Origin: an uncultured Veillonella sp.
GTDB taxonomy: Bacteria; Bacillota; Negativicutes; Veillonellales; Veillonellaceae
Direction: 5' to 3'
NCBI GenBank assembly: GCA_900544365.1
Contig: UQVF01000010.1
Location: forward strand, 1 to 44,827
DNA length: 44,827 nucleotides
The notes beneath the pieces were generated by a model that was not told the origin of the DNA, ran no database searches, and saw nothing but the letters and a program-made list of their open reading frames with translations. Shown piece by piece: positions 1 through 8,850 of the stretch (positions within the stretch are counted from its first letter, which is position 1; every line of letters starts with the position of its first letter). Position numbers and translations under genes: made by a program.

Positions 1-100
1 TATAAATGTTATATTATTAGCATAAATAGAAATAATTGATTAATAATTTTGATGAATTATATCAATATAGCATATACTTGAAAATAAAATAATATTTTGA

Positions 101-129
101 TTGACACCATACATTTATAGTGATAACAT
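101..129 (+). promoter_or_regulatory. Promoter of the cold-shock gene
   Basis: TTGACA at 101-106, a 17-nt spacer and TAACAT at 124-129, with a TG at 121-122 giving an extended -10. Transcription would begin near 136 and leave a leader of about 50 nt before the ATG at 188. This is seen by motif matching only. Confidence 0.7.
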
Positions 130-187
130 GAAAGCAAGATTTAGATACTCTAAATCGCTTGCAGTATTAAAGGTAGGAGGAATTATC

Positions 188-385
188 ATGCTTGGGAAAG
201 TAAAATGGTTCAGCGCAGAAAAAGGTTATGGTTTTATTGAAAGAGAAGATGGTAGCGATGTATTCGTTCATTTTTCTGCAATCCAAGAAGATGGCTTTAA
301 GTCTTTATCCGAAGGACAACAAGTTGAATTTGAAATCGTAGATGGCAACCGCGGTCTTCAAGCGGCTAACGTATATAAAGCTTAG
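188..385 (+). CDS. csp: Cold-shock protein, CspA family
   Basis: A 65-residue single cold-shock domain (OB fold), the usual size for the family. RNP1-like KGYGFIE and RNP2-like VFVHFSA motifs, which carry the aromatic residues that bind single-stranded nucleic acid, are both visible. Family members act as cytoplasmic RNA chaperones that melt mRNA structure, in the cold or constitutively. The ATG at 188 was chosen because AGGAGG at 175-180 is 7 nt upstream and the protein then begins MLGKVKWF, as is standard. The reading frame stays open upstream to about 101, but that stretch is the promoter and leader. The gene is monocistronic, with its own promoter and a strong terminator. Which Csp paralogue it is cannot be told from sequence. 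Confidence 0.97.
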   Translation: MLGKVKWFSAEKGYGFIEREDGSDVFVHFSAIQEDGFKSLSEGQQVEFEIVDGNRGLQAANVYKA

Positions 386-393
386 TTCAAAAC

Positions 394-437
394 AAAAAGG
401 CTTAGGATATTCCTAGTAGGAGATCCTAAGCTTTTTT
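394..437 (+). terminator. Rho-independent terminator after csp
   Basis: A 15-bp stem (394-408 with 423-437, one G-U pair) closes a 14-nt loop. The 3' arm ends in six T residues. Confidence 0.9.
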
Positions 438-554
438 ATTGGTATTAGTATAGTTAAATTTGTAATAAAACTATTGATTGTAGATAGGATGACAATGGAA
501 GTGTAGAAGAACAAATAGCAACTAGACTAAAATTTTTTTGAAAAATAAAAAGGA

Positions 555-583
555 TTTTAAGGATTTCTGTAGAACTATATAAA
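555..583 (+). promoter_or_regulatory. Possible promoter of hpf
   Basis: TTTTAA at 555-560, a 17-nt spacer and TATAAA at 578-583, about 40 nt before the start codon. The -35 is poor and the region is A/T rich, so this is tentative. An alternative-sigma promoter cannot be excluded. Confidence 0.35.
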
Positions 584-624
584 TATGGTACTTGTTTATA
601 GGTAATACAGAAAGGATGAGCACT

Positions 625-1158
625 ATGAAATTAACAGTACGAGGCAAAAATCTTGAAGTGACAGCAGCGTTACGTGAATATATTGAAAAACGAGTAGAAA
701 AGTTATCTCGTTATTTTGAAACTCCAGTGACAGTACAAGTTGTATTATCCGTTGAAAAAGAAGAACGCAAAGTAGAATTAACATGTTTTGTAGAAGGTGT
801 AGTATTGCGTGGTGTAGAAAGCCATTTAGATATGTACGCTGCCATTGATTTAGTAGTGGATAAAATTGTTCGTCAAATCCATAAACATAAAACACGGTTA
901 GCGAAACGATTCCGTAAAGAAACTGGATTCCATGTAGATGTAACACCTGTGGAAGCGATTCCAGAAGAAAAAGAGTTAGAAGTAGTGCGTCGCAAAAACT
1001 TTACGGTACGCCCTATGAGCGTGGAAGAAGCGATTTTACAAATGAATCTATTGGAACATGACTTCTTTATGTTCTTTAATGAAGATACTGAAATTATGAA
1101 TGTCGTATACCGCCGTCATGATGGCAAATATGGTTTATTAGAGCCAGAAGTGGGTTAA
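625..1158 (+). CDS. hpf: Ribosome hibernation promoting factor, long form
   Basis: A 177-residue protein of the long HPF/RaiA family. Residues 1 to about 98 form the S30AE domain (begins MKLTVRGKNLEVT, basic stretch HKHKTRLAKRF). After a linker, residues of about 118-175 form the C-terminal dimerisation domain (FTVRPMSVEEAILQM). In Firmicutes this form binds the 30S decoding region and pairs 70S ribosomes into inactive 100S dimers in stationary phase; that role is family knowledge. The ATG at 625 was preferred over the in-frame ATG at 616 because AAAGGA at 611-616 lies 8 nt before it and the protein then starts like its homologues. The gene stands alone between two terminators. Confidence 0.96.
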   Translation: MKLTVRGKNLEVTAALREYIEKRVEKLSRYFETPVTVQVVLSVEKEERKVELTCFVEGVVLRGVESHLDMYAAIDLVVDKIVRQIHKHKTRLAKRFRKETGFHVDVTPVEAIPEEKELEVVRRKNFTVRPMSVEEAILQMNLLEHDFFMFFNEDTEIMNVVYRRHDGKYGLLEPEVG

Positions 1159-1178
1159 TCAGTTTATACGAATAGAAT

Positions 1179-1224
1179 AAAGAGCTGTAACAACATGCAG
1201 ATTGCATAGGGTTACAGCTCTTTT
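1179..1224 (+). terminator. Rho-independent terminator after hpf
   Basis: A 13-bp perfect stem (1179-1191 with 1211-1223) ends in TTTT. It may also end transcription of the convergent purL, because the minus strand of the same hairpin is followed by a short T stretch. Confidence 0.88.
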
Positions 1225-1328
1225 GTTATGAAAAAATAGGAGTGAGTAGAAGTTGTTAATGCTTGATGGTTGCTAGTTATATGCTATCTAATCTGATTTA
1301 CCATAGGTTTAATCTGGTTTGTCATAGA

Positions 1329-4300
1329 TTACTCTGTAAAGTATTTAATTCCCGATGCAAAGATAGGCATCACAAGTTGTCCTTCTATATTTTGATGAAC
1401 GCCGTATCCGATACGTTCTACATGTGCCATTTTTCCGAATACACGACCATCAGGGCTGAGCAAGCCTTCGACAGCCCCCATGGATTGATTAGGATTCCAT
1501 TGTGGACTCGTAGTGGCATTGCCTAAAGGATCTACGTATTGGGTAGCTACTTGACCATGTACATATAATTCGTGTAATTGCTCTTGGGTAGTAAAGAAAC
1601 GACCTTCTCCGTGAGAAATAGGTACAGTATAGATATTGCCTACCTCACAGGCACTTAGCCATGGTGAAGCGTTAGATAACACTTTAGTATGAACTATGCT
1701 AGATATATGCCGCCCACTGGAGTTGTACGTCAAGGTGGGACTGTTTTCAGTCAATGTTTGTATATGTCCTGTAGGTAGAAGACCTAATTTAATGAGAGCC
1801 TGAAACCCATTACATATACCCAGGACTAGTCCATCACGGCGGTACAATAAATTTTCAAGGGACTCTTGTAAATAAGGATTGTGAAAGAGGGTGGCTATAA
1901 ATTTACCAGATCCTGCAGGTTCATCACCTCCACTGAACCCCCCAGAGAAACATACAATTTGAGATCTGTCTATACTGCGTGTTAAAGCTTGTATGGATTC
2001 TTGTAACTCTTGGCTACCTCGATTGCGAATGATTAGAGTTTCTACTTTAGCACCCTGTTCTATGAAAGCCCGCGCAGATTCGTATTCACAATTGGTACCA
2101 GGAAATACAGGGATAAGCACTTTAGGATGAGTTAGAGAGGTATACTTACTACAAGGTTTGCTTTGTGTAGTGTGTAGTAGTTTGCTGTCAGCAGAGGTGT
2201 TGGTAACGCTGAATATATTTGATACATTAAGTTGTTTACACAAGTTACTAGATTTTGTACTTTGTAGTTCATTTGTTGCATGAGGTTCTATGAAATTTGT
2301 TTTCCTTTTTTGATTTGATATATGTCCTGTAGGGAGGACTTTTTCTTTTGCGTAGATAGGAAAGATAGAGGCTAAGGTGCTTTCATAGGATGTGGTTAAG
2401 TCATCTAATGGGAGAGTGGTATCCCCCATAACAATTGTGGGGTCTTCTTGTGTAGTACCAATGTGGTAGATATGAGGCATTGTAAGTAATGCCTTAGCTG
2501 TCTCAGTATCCACCTCTATAAGGAAGGAACCACGGAAGGGGTAGAATAACATATCCTCAGGAGTTAGAGTGGTAGAGGAACTATAATTTTCTGACACATT
2601 GGGGCTATCATTTGCTGGTGTATTGGCACTATGATTCTCGGATGTATTGGTACAGGCTTGAGTCATGCCTGTTTGCTCTGTCTCTCGCTCTTTATGTATA
2701 GAAGATACAGTCATAACTAGTCTTTGCAGTTCTTCTTGGTGGTAGATACAGCCAATGGCATTACCTAGACAGGCCTTCACGGTAGCAGGTCCTATGCCGT
2801 CCTGTTCTACGACATAAGCACTATACACTTGTTGTGCGATATTGCGGGAACGCAAAGTATCAGAATGTGCTTTAAAGGTTGTCCAATTAGGTGTGCCATC
2901 AGAGTTCTCTGGTACGTGCAGAAATAGGATATGATGGTGTGCCTCATGAACATGTGGTGAGAGTATGCGGTGGATATCCTCGGTGGAGACAGCGAAAGAA
3001 ATGAGTGTAGGTGGCACATGTAGATTTTGGAATGTACCGCTCATAGAATCTTTGCCACCAATGGCTGCTACACCTGATTGACGTTGTGCTTCGTAGGCCC
3101 CTAATATGGCAGAAACGACTTTGCCCCAAGAAGTAGGGCTATTGAGCTTTTCGAAATATTCTTGAAAACTAAGATAGGCCTTAGAGATATCTCCACCTAG
3201 AGCAGCTAATTTTGCTAAGCTAAGGAGTACCGCATACTGAGCGCCGTGGTATGGACTCCATTCCGATAGATACGGATCAAATCCATGAGTCATGATACTT
3301 GTAGTCGTAGTAGTTCCCTGTAGTACAGGAAGTTTTGCTACCATCCCTTGGACAGGAGTTTTTACATATTTTCCACTGAAAGGAAAGAGTACTGTATTTC
3401 CACCTACGGTAGAATCAAACATATTTCGTAATCCTTGTTGAGAGGTGCTGTTTAAATTTTGTAAAGATTGATGAAAGCGACTTGCTAAGGAGTGAGCGAC
3501 AGGTTTCCATAACTTAGGCGTAGGAGGCAGGATATGAGCAGTAGCACATTGTGTAGCACCATTAGTATTTAAGAATTGACGATGTAAGTTGATGATAATT
3601 TCTCCGCGGAACTCCATCACTAGGCGCCCCGTATTGGTCACTTCCCCTACGATAGTGGCGTCTAGGTTTTCCTCAGTACAATAGGACTGCAAGCGTTCCC
3701 AATGAATAGGGGCTATGATACAAGCCATTCGTTCTTGGGATTCTGAGATAGCTAGCTCTGTACCAGTGAGACCTGCGTATTTGGTAGGTACCGCATCTAG
3801 GTGAATGTGAATACTATCTGCGAGCTCTCCAATAGCGATAGCTACACCGCCAGCTCCAAAGTCGTTACATCGTTTGATACATTGTGTCACCTCTGGGATG
3901 CGGAATAAACGTTGTAATTTTCGTTCTGTGACAGGATTTCCTTTTTGTACTTCTGCACCACATGTATAGAGGGAGTCTTTAGTATGCGTTTTAGAAGAAC
4001 CCGTAGCCCCGCCACAGCCATCACGGCCAGTCTTACCACCTAATAATATAATGAGGTCTCCTTGAACAGGGCTTTCACGACGTACATGAGACCGTGGCAC
4101 AGCACCAATGACGGCACCTACTTCTAATCGTTTGGCACGATAGGACTCATGATAATATTCCCGTACTTCCCCTGTAGGAATACCTATTTGATTGCCATAG
4201 GAAGAAAACCCTTTGGCGGCGGTAGTAGTGATGTAGGATTGTGGTAATTTACCAGGTAAGGTATGTTCTTTTGAGACTAGAGGGTTACCAGACCCAGTAA

Positions 4301-5375
4301 TGCGCATGGCTTGGTATACATAGGCACGGCCACTGAGAGGATCTCGAATACAACCGCCTAAACAAGTAGAAGCACCACCGAAAGGTTCGATTTCAGTAGG
4401 GTGATTATGGGTTTCGTTTTTGAACAATAATAACCATTCTTCCTCTGTATCATCTACCTGCACTGGAACTATGATAGTGCAAGCATTGATTTCGTCCGAT
4501 ACATCTAATTGATGTAGTTTACCTTGATGACGGAGTTCTTGCATTGCCATTGTGGCTATGTCCATTAATGTGGGCGCAGTAGTAGCTAATGGGTGCAGCT
4601 CTTTTTTTACATCAAGATAGGTTTGGTAAGTGTCTCGAATCGGCTTGGTAAGGGGAGACTCATCAAAGGTAATCTCTGTTAGTTTTGTGTTGAACGTAGT
4701 GTGGCGACAATGGTCTGACCAATAGGTGTCTAATACACGAATTTCGGTGATCGTTGGATTGCGGTGCTCCTTTTGGAAATACTTTTGAATGTATAGTAAG
4801 TCTTCTAGAGTCATGGCTAATTGCATAGAGTGGAGGAGTTCTTTTAGTTCCGACTCCGACTGAGTGATAAACCCCTCTATGTGTGAAGTTTTTAGATCCA
4901 CCGGTGTTACTATGTTTAGTGTTGTAGGAAGTTCCATGGAGCTTTCACAGGTATCGATAGATTGTAAAAGATATTGACGGGCTATATCCATATGTACCTT
5001 AGAAAGAGGTCCTGTTAAAACATACACTCGTGCAGTACGGACTGTATTTTGATCACGACCGGTAAGGATGGATAGGCATTGCTCTGCAGAATCAGCACGT
5101 TGGTCATATTGTCCTGGCATAGGTGCAATCGCAATAGGATGATCTTGAGAGGTCAGAGGCAATGTGGTACAGGTAGTTTCTATAGGAGGTTCAGAAAAGA
5201 TGAGAGTTTTGGCACGTTCAAACTCTGATTCTGTAATTCCAAAGATATCGTATCGTTCGTAGATTGTGAGGTCCGTGAGTGGAATTTGTAAATCTTGTTC
5301 AAAGGTCATACGTAATTGTTCTGATTCCTGTGAAGTAGTTGTGCGAGAAGCGACGAATAGACGGAATATGTGCAT
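1329..5375 (-). CDS. purL: Phosphoribosylformylglycinamidine synthase, single-chain form
   Basis: FGAM synthase, the fourth step of de novo purine synthesis (FGAR + ATP + glutamine to FGAM). The 1348-residue polypeptide fuses synthetase and glutaminase. Substrate-loop motifs NETHNHPTEIEPFGGA and GRDGCGGATGSSKT and the segment CNDFGAGGVAIAIGEL mark the synthetase. From about residue 1084 a class I glutamine amidotransferase follows, with nucleophile Cys1188 (LGICNGFQ) and His1255/Glu1257 (SHGEGR). Overall it resembles the clostridial-type single-chain family. Two Ser/Thr/Asn-rich stretches, at residues of about 892-938 and 1020-1083, look like added linkers and make it longer than usual. The start has AAAGGAGG 6-8 nt upstream. 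It is divergent from purF, so purine genes flank a shared 230-bp control region. Confidence 0.96.
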   Translation of the reverse strand: MHIFRLFVASRTTTSQESEQLRMTFEQDLQIPLTDLTIYERYDIFGITESEFERAKTLIFSEPPIETTCTTLPLTSQDHPIAIAPMPGQYDQRADSAEQCLSILTGRDQNTVRTARVYVLTGPLSKVHMDIARQYLLQSIDTCESSMELPTTLNIVTPVDLKTSHIEGFITQSESELKELLHSMQLAMTLEDLLYIQKYFQKEHRNPTITEIRVLDTYWSDHCRHTTFNTKLTEITFDESPLTKPIRDTYQTYLDVKKELHPLATTAPTLMDIATMAMQELRHQGKLHQLDVSDEINACTIIVPVQVDDTEEEWLLLFKNETHNHPTEIEPFGGASTCLGGCIRDPLSGRAYVYQAMRITGSGNPLVSKEHTLPGKLPQSYITTTAAKGFSSYGNQIGIPTGEVREYYHESYRAKRLEVGAVIGAVPRSHVRRESPVQGDLIILLGGKTGRDGCGGATGSSKTHTKDSLYTCGAEVQKGNPVTERKLQRLFRIPEVTQCIKRCNDFGAGGVAIAIGELADSIHIHLDAVPTKYAGLTGTELAISESQERMACIIAPIHWERLQSYCTEENLDATIVGEVTNTGRLVMEFRGEIIINLHRQFLNTNGATQCATAHILPPTPKLWKPVAHSLASRFHQSLQNLNSTSQQGLRNMFDSTVGGNTVLFPFSGKYVKTPVQGMVAKLPVLQGTTTTTSIMTHGFDPYLSEWSPYHGAQYAVLLSLAKLAALGGDISKAYLSFQEYFEKLNSPTSWGKVVSAILGAYEAQRQSGVAAIGGKDSMSGTFQNLHVPPTLISFAVSTEDIHRILSPHVHEAHHHILFLHVPENSDGTPNWTTFKAHSDTLRSRNIAQQVYSAYVVEQDGIGPATVKACLGNAIGCIYHQEELQRLVMTVSSIHKERETEQTGMTQACTNTSENHSANTPANDSPNVSENYSSSTTLTPEDMLFYPFRGSFLIEVDTETAKALLTMPHIYHIGTTQEDPTIVMGDTTLPLDDLTTSYESTLASIFPIYAKEKVLPTGHISNQKRKTNFIEPHATNELQSTKSSNLCKQLNVSNIFSVTNTSADSKLLHTTQSKPCSKYTSLTHPKVLIPVFPGTNCEYESARAFIEQGAKVETLIIRNRGSQELQESIQALTRSIDRSQIVCFSGGFSGGDEPAGSGKFIATLFHNPYLQESLENLLYRRDGLVLGICNGFQALIKLGLLPTGHIQTLTENSPTLTYNSSGRHISSIVHTKVLSNASPWLSACEVGNIYTVPISHGEGRFFTTQEQLHELYVHGQVATQYVDPLGNATTSPQWNPNQSMGAVEGLLSPDGRVFGKMAHVERIGYGVHQNIEGQLVMPIFASGIKYFTE

Positions 5376-5470
5376 ACATAGCCTCCTTTAGGTGGATAGG
5401 ACGGTAGTGGGATTCTCCATATATCCTATAGTGTGTTTGTTAGCGTTTCATACATGATTGTTGTATCTTA

Positions 5471-5479
5471 AGTATACCA
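5471..5479 (-). promoter_or_regulatory. Possible purL promoter (extended -10)
   Basis: On the minus strand TGG precedes TATACT (plus-strand AGTATA at 5471-5476), an extended -10 element. No good -35 is visible 17 nt upstream. It lies about 95 nt before the purL start codon. Confidence 0.45.
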
Positions 5480-5508
5480 CGTTTTTTTGTTGATTCCCTG
5501 AGTTTATA

Positions 5509-5537
5509 TTGAAGATAGCGGTGTAGCAAGTTATAAT
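5509..5537 (+). promoter_or_regulatory. Promoter of the purFMND operon
   Basis: TTGAAG at 5509-5514, a 17-nt spacer and a perfect TATAAT at 5532-5537, about 70 nt before the purF ATG. I saw no purine riboswitch or clear PurR-type operator in the 5376-5607 gap. Confidence 0.65.
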
Positions 5538-5607
5538 AGAGATAGTTTGACATTTGATAATCTGTCCGAGTGCACGAAATGAGTAGGGTATAACTCTAGG
5601 GGGCATA

Positions 5608-7167
5608 ATGAAATATGATGGCGTGTTAGATGCATGGCATGAGGAGTGTGGGGTCTTTGGACTCTATGATAGGACCTCTACCATCGGGACAACTATATAT
5701 GACGGACTTATGGCGTTGCAGCACCGAGGGCAAGAGGGAGCGGGTATCGCTGTGGTTCATGGATCGCAAATAGATGTGGTGAAAGGGCCTGGACTAGTGA
5801 AAGAGGCCTTACAGGATGTTTCTACCCTAGAAGGTCATATAGGGATTGGACATGTGCGGTATTCTACGACAGGTATAGAGAATCCTGATGATGTACAACC
5901 TCTTGTAGGAACATCGTCGTGGGGGACCTTCGTAGTAGCCCATAATGGGAACCTGACAAATGCCCCAGTATTACACCGCAAATTGGAATTGCAAGGATCT
6001 AAGTTTAGGACGACGATGGATTCAGAAGTAATCGTCCATTTGATCCAGCGCTCCAATGAATCGACGATTCTAGGCGCTATTCAGCAAGCTTGTAGGAGAT
6101 TGGAAGGGGCTTTTTCCTTAACGATAGCTACGGATACGATACTTATCGGTGTACGAGATTCTCATGGGTATCGTCCTCTTTGCATAGGTCGCACACCAAA
6201 CGGGTATGTACTTGCCTCTGAAAGTTGCGCTATAGACGCTATAGGGGGGATTTTTATTCGTGATGTAAGACCTGGAGAAATGATTCTTATTGATGGAACA
6301 GGTTTCCGCAGTATACCGTATCACTCCAGTAAAAGATATGAAGTCTCAGACTACCGAAAGACCGAGGGTGATATACAGAGTGAGGCTATTTCTGGAGATG
6401 GGACTGAGAAATTAGAAACTAAAGAAACGAAAGAAGCAGTAGATGCAGAAAGTGTTAGCATAGAACAACAGACGGTAGTGGAACAACATACTTGCGTGTT
6501 TGAATATATTTATTTTGCACATTCTACTAGCGTTATCGATGGGCAAAGTGTATTAGAAGCAAGGGTGGCTATGGGTCGTCAGTTGGCAAAAGAAACTCAC
6601 TATGAAGCAGATATTGTTATGCCTATTCCTAATTCGGGGACTTTATCGGCTCAGGGATATGCAGAGGAAGCTGGTATACCTTATAGGGAAGGATTGGTGC
6701 GTAATCCAAAGGTATTACGGACTTTCATAGAGCCTAACCAAATGAGTCGAGAAGAAGCGGTACGTAACAAGTTTAGCGTGGTTCCTGAGGTGGTACAAGG
6801 TAAGCGCATTGTTCTCGTTGATGATTCCATTGTACGAGGTACTACAAGTCGATATATCGTTTCTATGTTGCGACAAGCGGGAGCGAAAGAAATATATGTA
6901 TGCTTAGCTTCTGAACCAGTTCGATATCCTTGCTATTTTGGTATCGATACATCCAATGCAGAAGAGTTGCTAGCGCATCGATATTCCATAGAAGAAACCC
7001 GCCAATACATTGGCGTTGATCGTTTATACTATTTGTCTCATGAAGGATTGATGCAGTCTTTGAAACAATTAGAAGCACAACATTTATGTGTGGCTTGTTT
7101 TACTGGAGAGTATCCAAGTCCTGTAAGGGAAGAGTATACCAAGGGAGGTACTTATGTCTGTCGATAA
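5608..7167 (+). CDS. purF: Amidophosphoribosyltransferase
   Basis: Catalyses the committed step of purine synthesis (PRPP + glutamine to phosphoribosylamine). It has the Bacillus-type architecture: a short 13-residue propeptide, nucleophile Cys14 (EECGVFG) starting the Ntn glutaminase domain, and a PRPP-binding loop at 401-413 (IVLVDDSIVRGTT). Cys296, Cys442, Cys494 and Cys497 match the expected [4Fe-4S] ligands. At 519 residues it is longer than the usual 470 or so. The excess is a charged Glu/Thr/Lys/Ser-rich insertion at residues of about 243-292, just before the first cluster cysteine. A G-rich ribosome site (TAGGGGG, 5597-5603) precedes the ATG. It is first in an operon and overlaps purM by 14 nt. 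Confidence 0.97.
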   Translation: MKYDGVLDAWHEECGVFGLYDRTSTIGTTIYDGLMALQHRGQEGAGIAVVHGSQIDVVKGPGLVKEALQDVSTLEGHIGIGHVRYSTTGIENPDDVQPLVGTSSWGTFVVAHNGNLTNAPVLHRKLELQGSKFRTTMDSEVIVHLIQRSNESTILGAIQQACRRLEGAFSLTIATDTILIGVRDSHGYRPLCIGRTPNGYVLASESCAIDAIGGIFIRDVRPGEMILIDGTGFRSIPYHSSKRYEVSDYRKTEGDIQSEAISGDGTEKLETKETKEAVDAESVSIEQQTVVEQHTCVFEYIYFAHSTSVIDGQSVLEARVAMGRQLAKETHYEADIVMPIPNSGTLSAQGYAEEAGIPYREGLVRNPKVLRTFIEPNQMSREEAVRNKFSVVPEVVQGKRIVLVDDSIVRGTTSRYIVSMLRQAGAKEIYVCLASEPVRYPCYFGIDTSNAEELLAHRYSIEETRQYIGVDRLYYLSHEGLMQSLKQLEAQHLCVACFTGEYPSPVREEYTKGGTYVCR

Positions 7168-8215
7168 TACACCTGTTACCTATTTAGATGCTGGCGTAGA
7201 TGTGGAAGCGGGCAATCAGCTGATTCAAAAGATTAAAGCGCGTGTGGAACGCACCTTTACACCAGGTGTACTAGGGTCCTTAGGCGGATTTAGTGGGCTG
7301 TACTCTTTGGCACAGCATGCTATGAAAGAACCCGTTCTTGTATCTAGTACGGATGGAGTGGGCACGAAAATTCGGTTTGCCGTCCTTATGAATGAACACC
7401 GCCAGATTGGTCAAGACTGTGTGGCTATGAGTGTGAACGATGTGGTAGCACAGGGAGCGACACCTTTATTTTTCCTAGATTATATTGCAGTCGGCAAATT
7501 GGAACATGATCATATTGAAAGTATCATCGATGGTATTGGCGAGGCTTGTGAAACATGCGGGTGTGCCTTAATTGGTGGAGAAATATCGGAAATGTCTAGT
7601 TTCTACGGCGATGGCAACTATGATTTAGCTGGCTTTGCAGTGGGGATTGTAGATAAGGATCAATGCATTACGGGAGCCACTATCGAGGCAGGAGATATGG
7701 TTTTAGGGTTACCTTCATCAGGTTTGCACTCCAATGGATTTTCCTTAGTGCGCCATATTATCTTAGATAAAAAACAAATGTCATTAGACGCGTATATAGA
7801 TGAGTTAGGATGCACGATAGGAGAAGAAGTACTACGACCAACAAAACTGTATGTAAAACCGATTCTACCACTACTGAAAGAACAGTTAGTGAAAGGAATG
7901 GCTCATATTACAGGAGGATCTTTCTACGACAATATTCCTCGTATATTACCGAAAGGATTGTCTGTCACGATTCATAGTGATGCATGGCCAGTGCCACCGA
8001 TTTTTAAACTACTACAAGAATGGGGACATGTGGAAACGAGAGAAATGTATCATACTTTCAATATGGGTATAGGTATGGTGCTAGTAGTGAAGCCAGAGTT
8101 AGTAGAACGAGTCGTAGAAGTGTTGCAAGAGCAAGGAGAAGTGGTGTACTCCATTGGACTTGTTACAGAAGGACAGGGAGATGTGACGATTCTTGGTGAG
8201 GCATTCCATGCGTAA
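7154..8215 (+). CDS. purM: Phosphoribosylaminoimidazole synthetase (AIR synthase)
   Basis: Converts FGAM to AIR with ATP, directly downstream of PurL in the pathway. At 353 residues it is full length. PurM/ThiL-superfamily motifs are visible: STDGVGTKIRFA (ATP and Mg site), NDVVAQGATPLFFLDY and the Gly-rich LIGGEISEM. The start codon lies inside the end of purF (14-nt overlap) with GGGAGG 5 nt upstream, which implies translational coupling. The stop overlaps purN by 8 nt. Confidence 0.97.
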   Translation: MSVDNTPVTYLDAGVDVEAGNQLIQKIKARVERTFTPGVLGSLGGFSGLYSLAQHAMKEPVLVSSTDGVGTKIRFAVLMNEHRQIGQDCVAMSVNDVVAQGATPLFFLDYIAVGKLEHDHIESIIDGIGEACETCGCALIGGEISEMSSFYGDGNYDLAGFAVGIVDKDQCITGATIEAGDMVLGLPSSGLHSNGFSLVRHIILDKKQMSLDAYIDELGCTIGEEVLRPTKLYVKPILPLLKEQLVKGMAHITGGSFYDNIPRILPKGLSVTIHSDAWPVPPIFKLLQEWGHVETREMYHTFNMGIGMVLVVKPELVERVVEVLQEQGEVVYSIGLVTEGQGDVTILGEAFHA

Positions 8216-8816
8216 ACGTTTGGCTCTATTTGGCAGTGGTAGAGGGTCTAATGGAGAAGCCATCTATAAGGCCATAAAAGCGGAGCATATAGAGGGTGAA
8301 ATAGTTCTTATCATTAGTGATAGAGCCAATGTGGGCATTGTGGAGAAGGGATGTGCTTGGCATATTCCTGTACACGTAGTAGATCCTACTCACTATGGTA
8401 ATGGAGAAGCGTGGACACAGGCTATGCTAGATATATTGCAGGAATATGAAGTGGACGGCATTTTGCTAGCTGGGTATATGCGTATATTACTTCCTACGTT
8501 TGTGCAAGCCTACAGAGGAAAGATTTTGAACATTCATCCTTCCTTGCTGCCAGCATTCAAAGGTATGCAGGCACAGAAACAAGCCTTGTTAAAAGGTGTA
8601 AAATATACAGGATGTACCGTTCATTTTGTAGACGAAGGCATGGATATAGGGCCTATTATTGCGCAGGCAGTGGTGCCTGTTTATGAAGATGATACGGTAG
8701 ACACGCTATCGAAACGAATCTTACATGAAGAGCATCGCATCTATCCAGAGGCGGTGCGCTTATTTTGTAATGATGCTTTAGAAATCGTAGGCTCTCGTGT
8801 TGTCATTAGAGAGTAA
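8208..8816 (+). CDS. purN: Phosphoribosylglycinamide formyltransferase (10-formyl-THF dependent)
   Basis: Formylates GAR to FGAR using 10-formyltetrahydrofolate. The 202-residue chain shows GSGRGSN at the N terminus (phosphate binding), the catalytic NIHPSLLP block with Asn and His, and GCTVHFVDEGMDIGPI with the catalytic Asp. The ATG at 8208 is preferred over the TTG at 8193 because GGTGAGG sits just before it and MRKRLALFGSGRGSN is the expected beginning. It overlaps the purM stop by 8 nt, so it is co-translated. The purH gene often found next is absent: purD follows after 34 nt. Confidence 0.96.
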   Translation: MRKRLALFGSGRGSNGEAIYKAIKAEHIEGEIVLIISDRANVGIVEKGCAWHIPVHVVDPTHYGNGEAWTQAMLDILQEYEVDGILLAGYMRILLPTFVQAYRGKILNIHPSLLPAFKGMQAQKQALLKGVKYTGCTVHFVDEGMDIGPIIAQAVVPVYEDDTVDTLSKRILHEEHRIYPEAVRLFCNDALEIVGSRVVIRE

Positions 8817-8850
8817 GTTATTACTCAATAGTTTATCTTGAGAGGTATCT

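Noticed and set aside
101..187. Upstream extension of the cold-shock reading frame
   Set aside because: The open stretch coincides with a promoter and leader, and a strong ribosome site precedes ATG 188, where the usual Csp N terminus begins.
623..946. Open frame on the minus strand opposite hpf
   Set aside because: It lies wholly antisense to a well-recognised gene, with no ribosome site and no family resemblance.
1290..1331. Imperfect 21-bp tandem repeat at the end of purL (17 of 21 matches)
   Set aside because: Short, diverged and A/T rich; no function suggested.
5376..5607. Purine riboswitch or PurR operator between purL and purF
   Set aside because: No riboswitch core and no clear paired PurR-type boxes could be found by eye.
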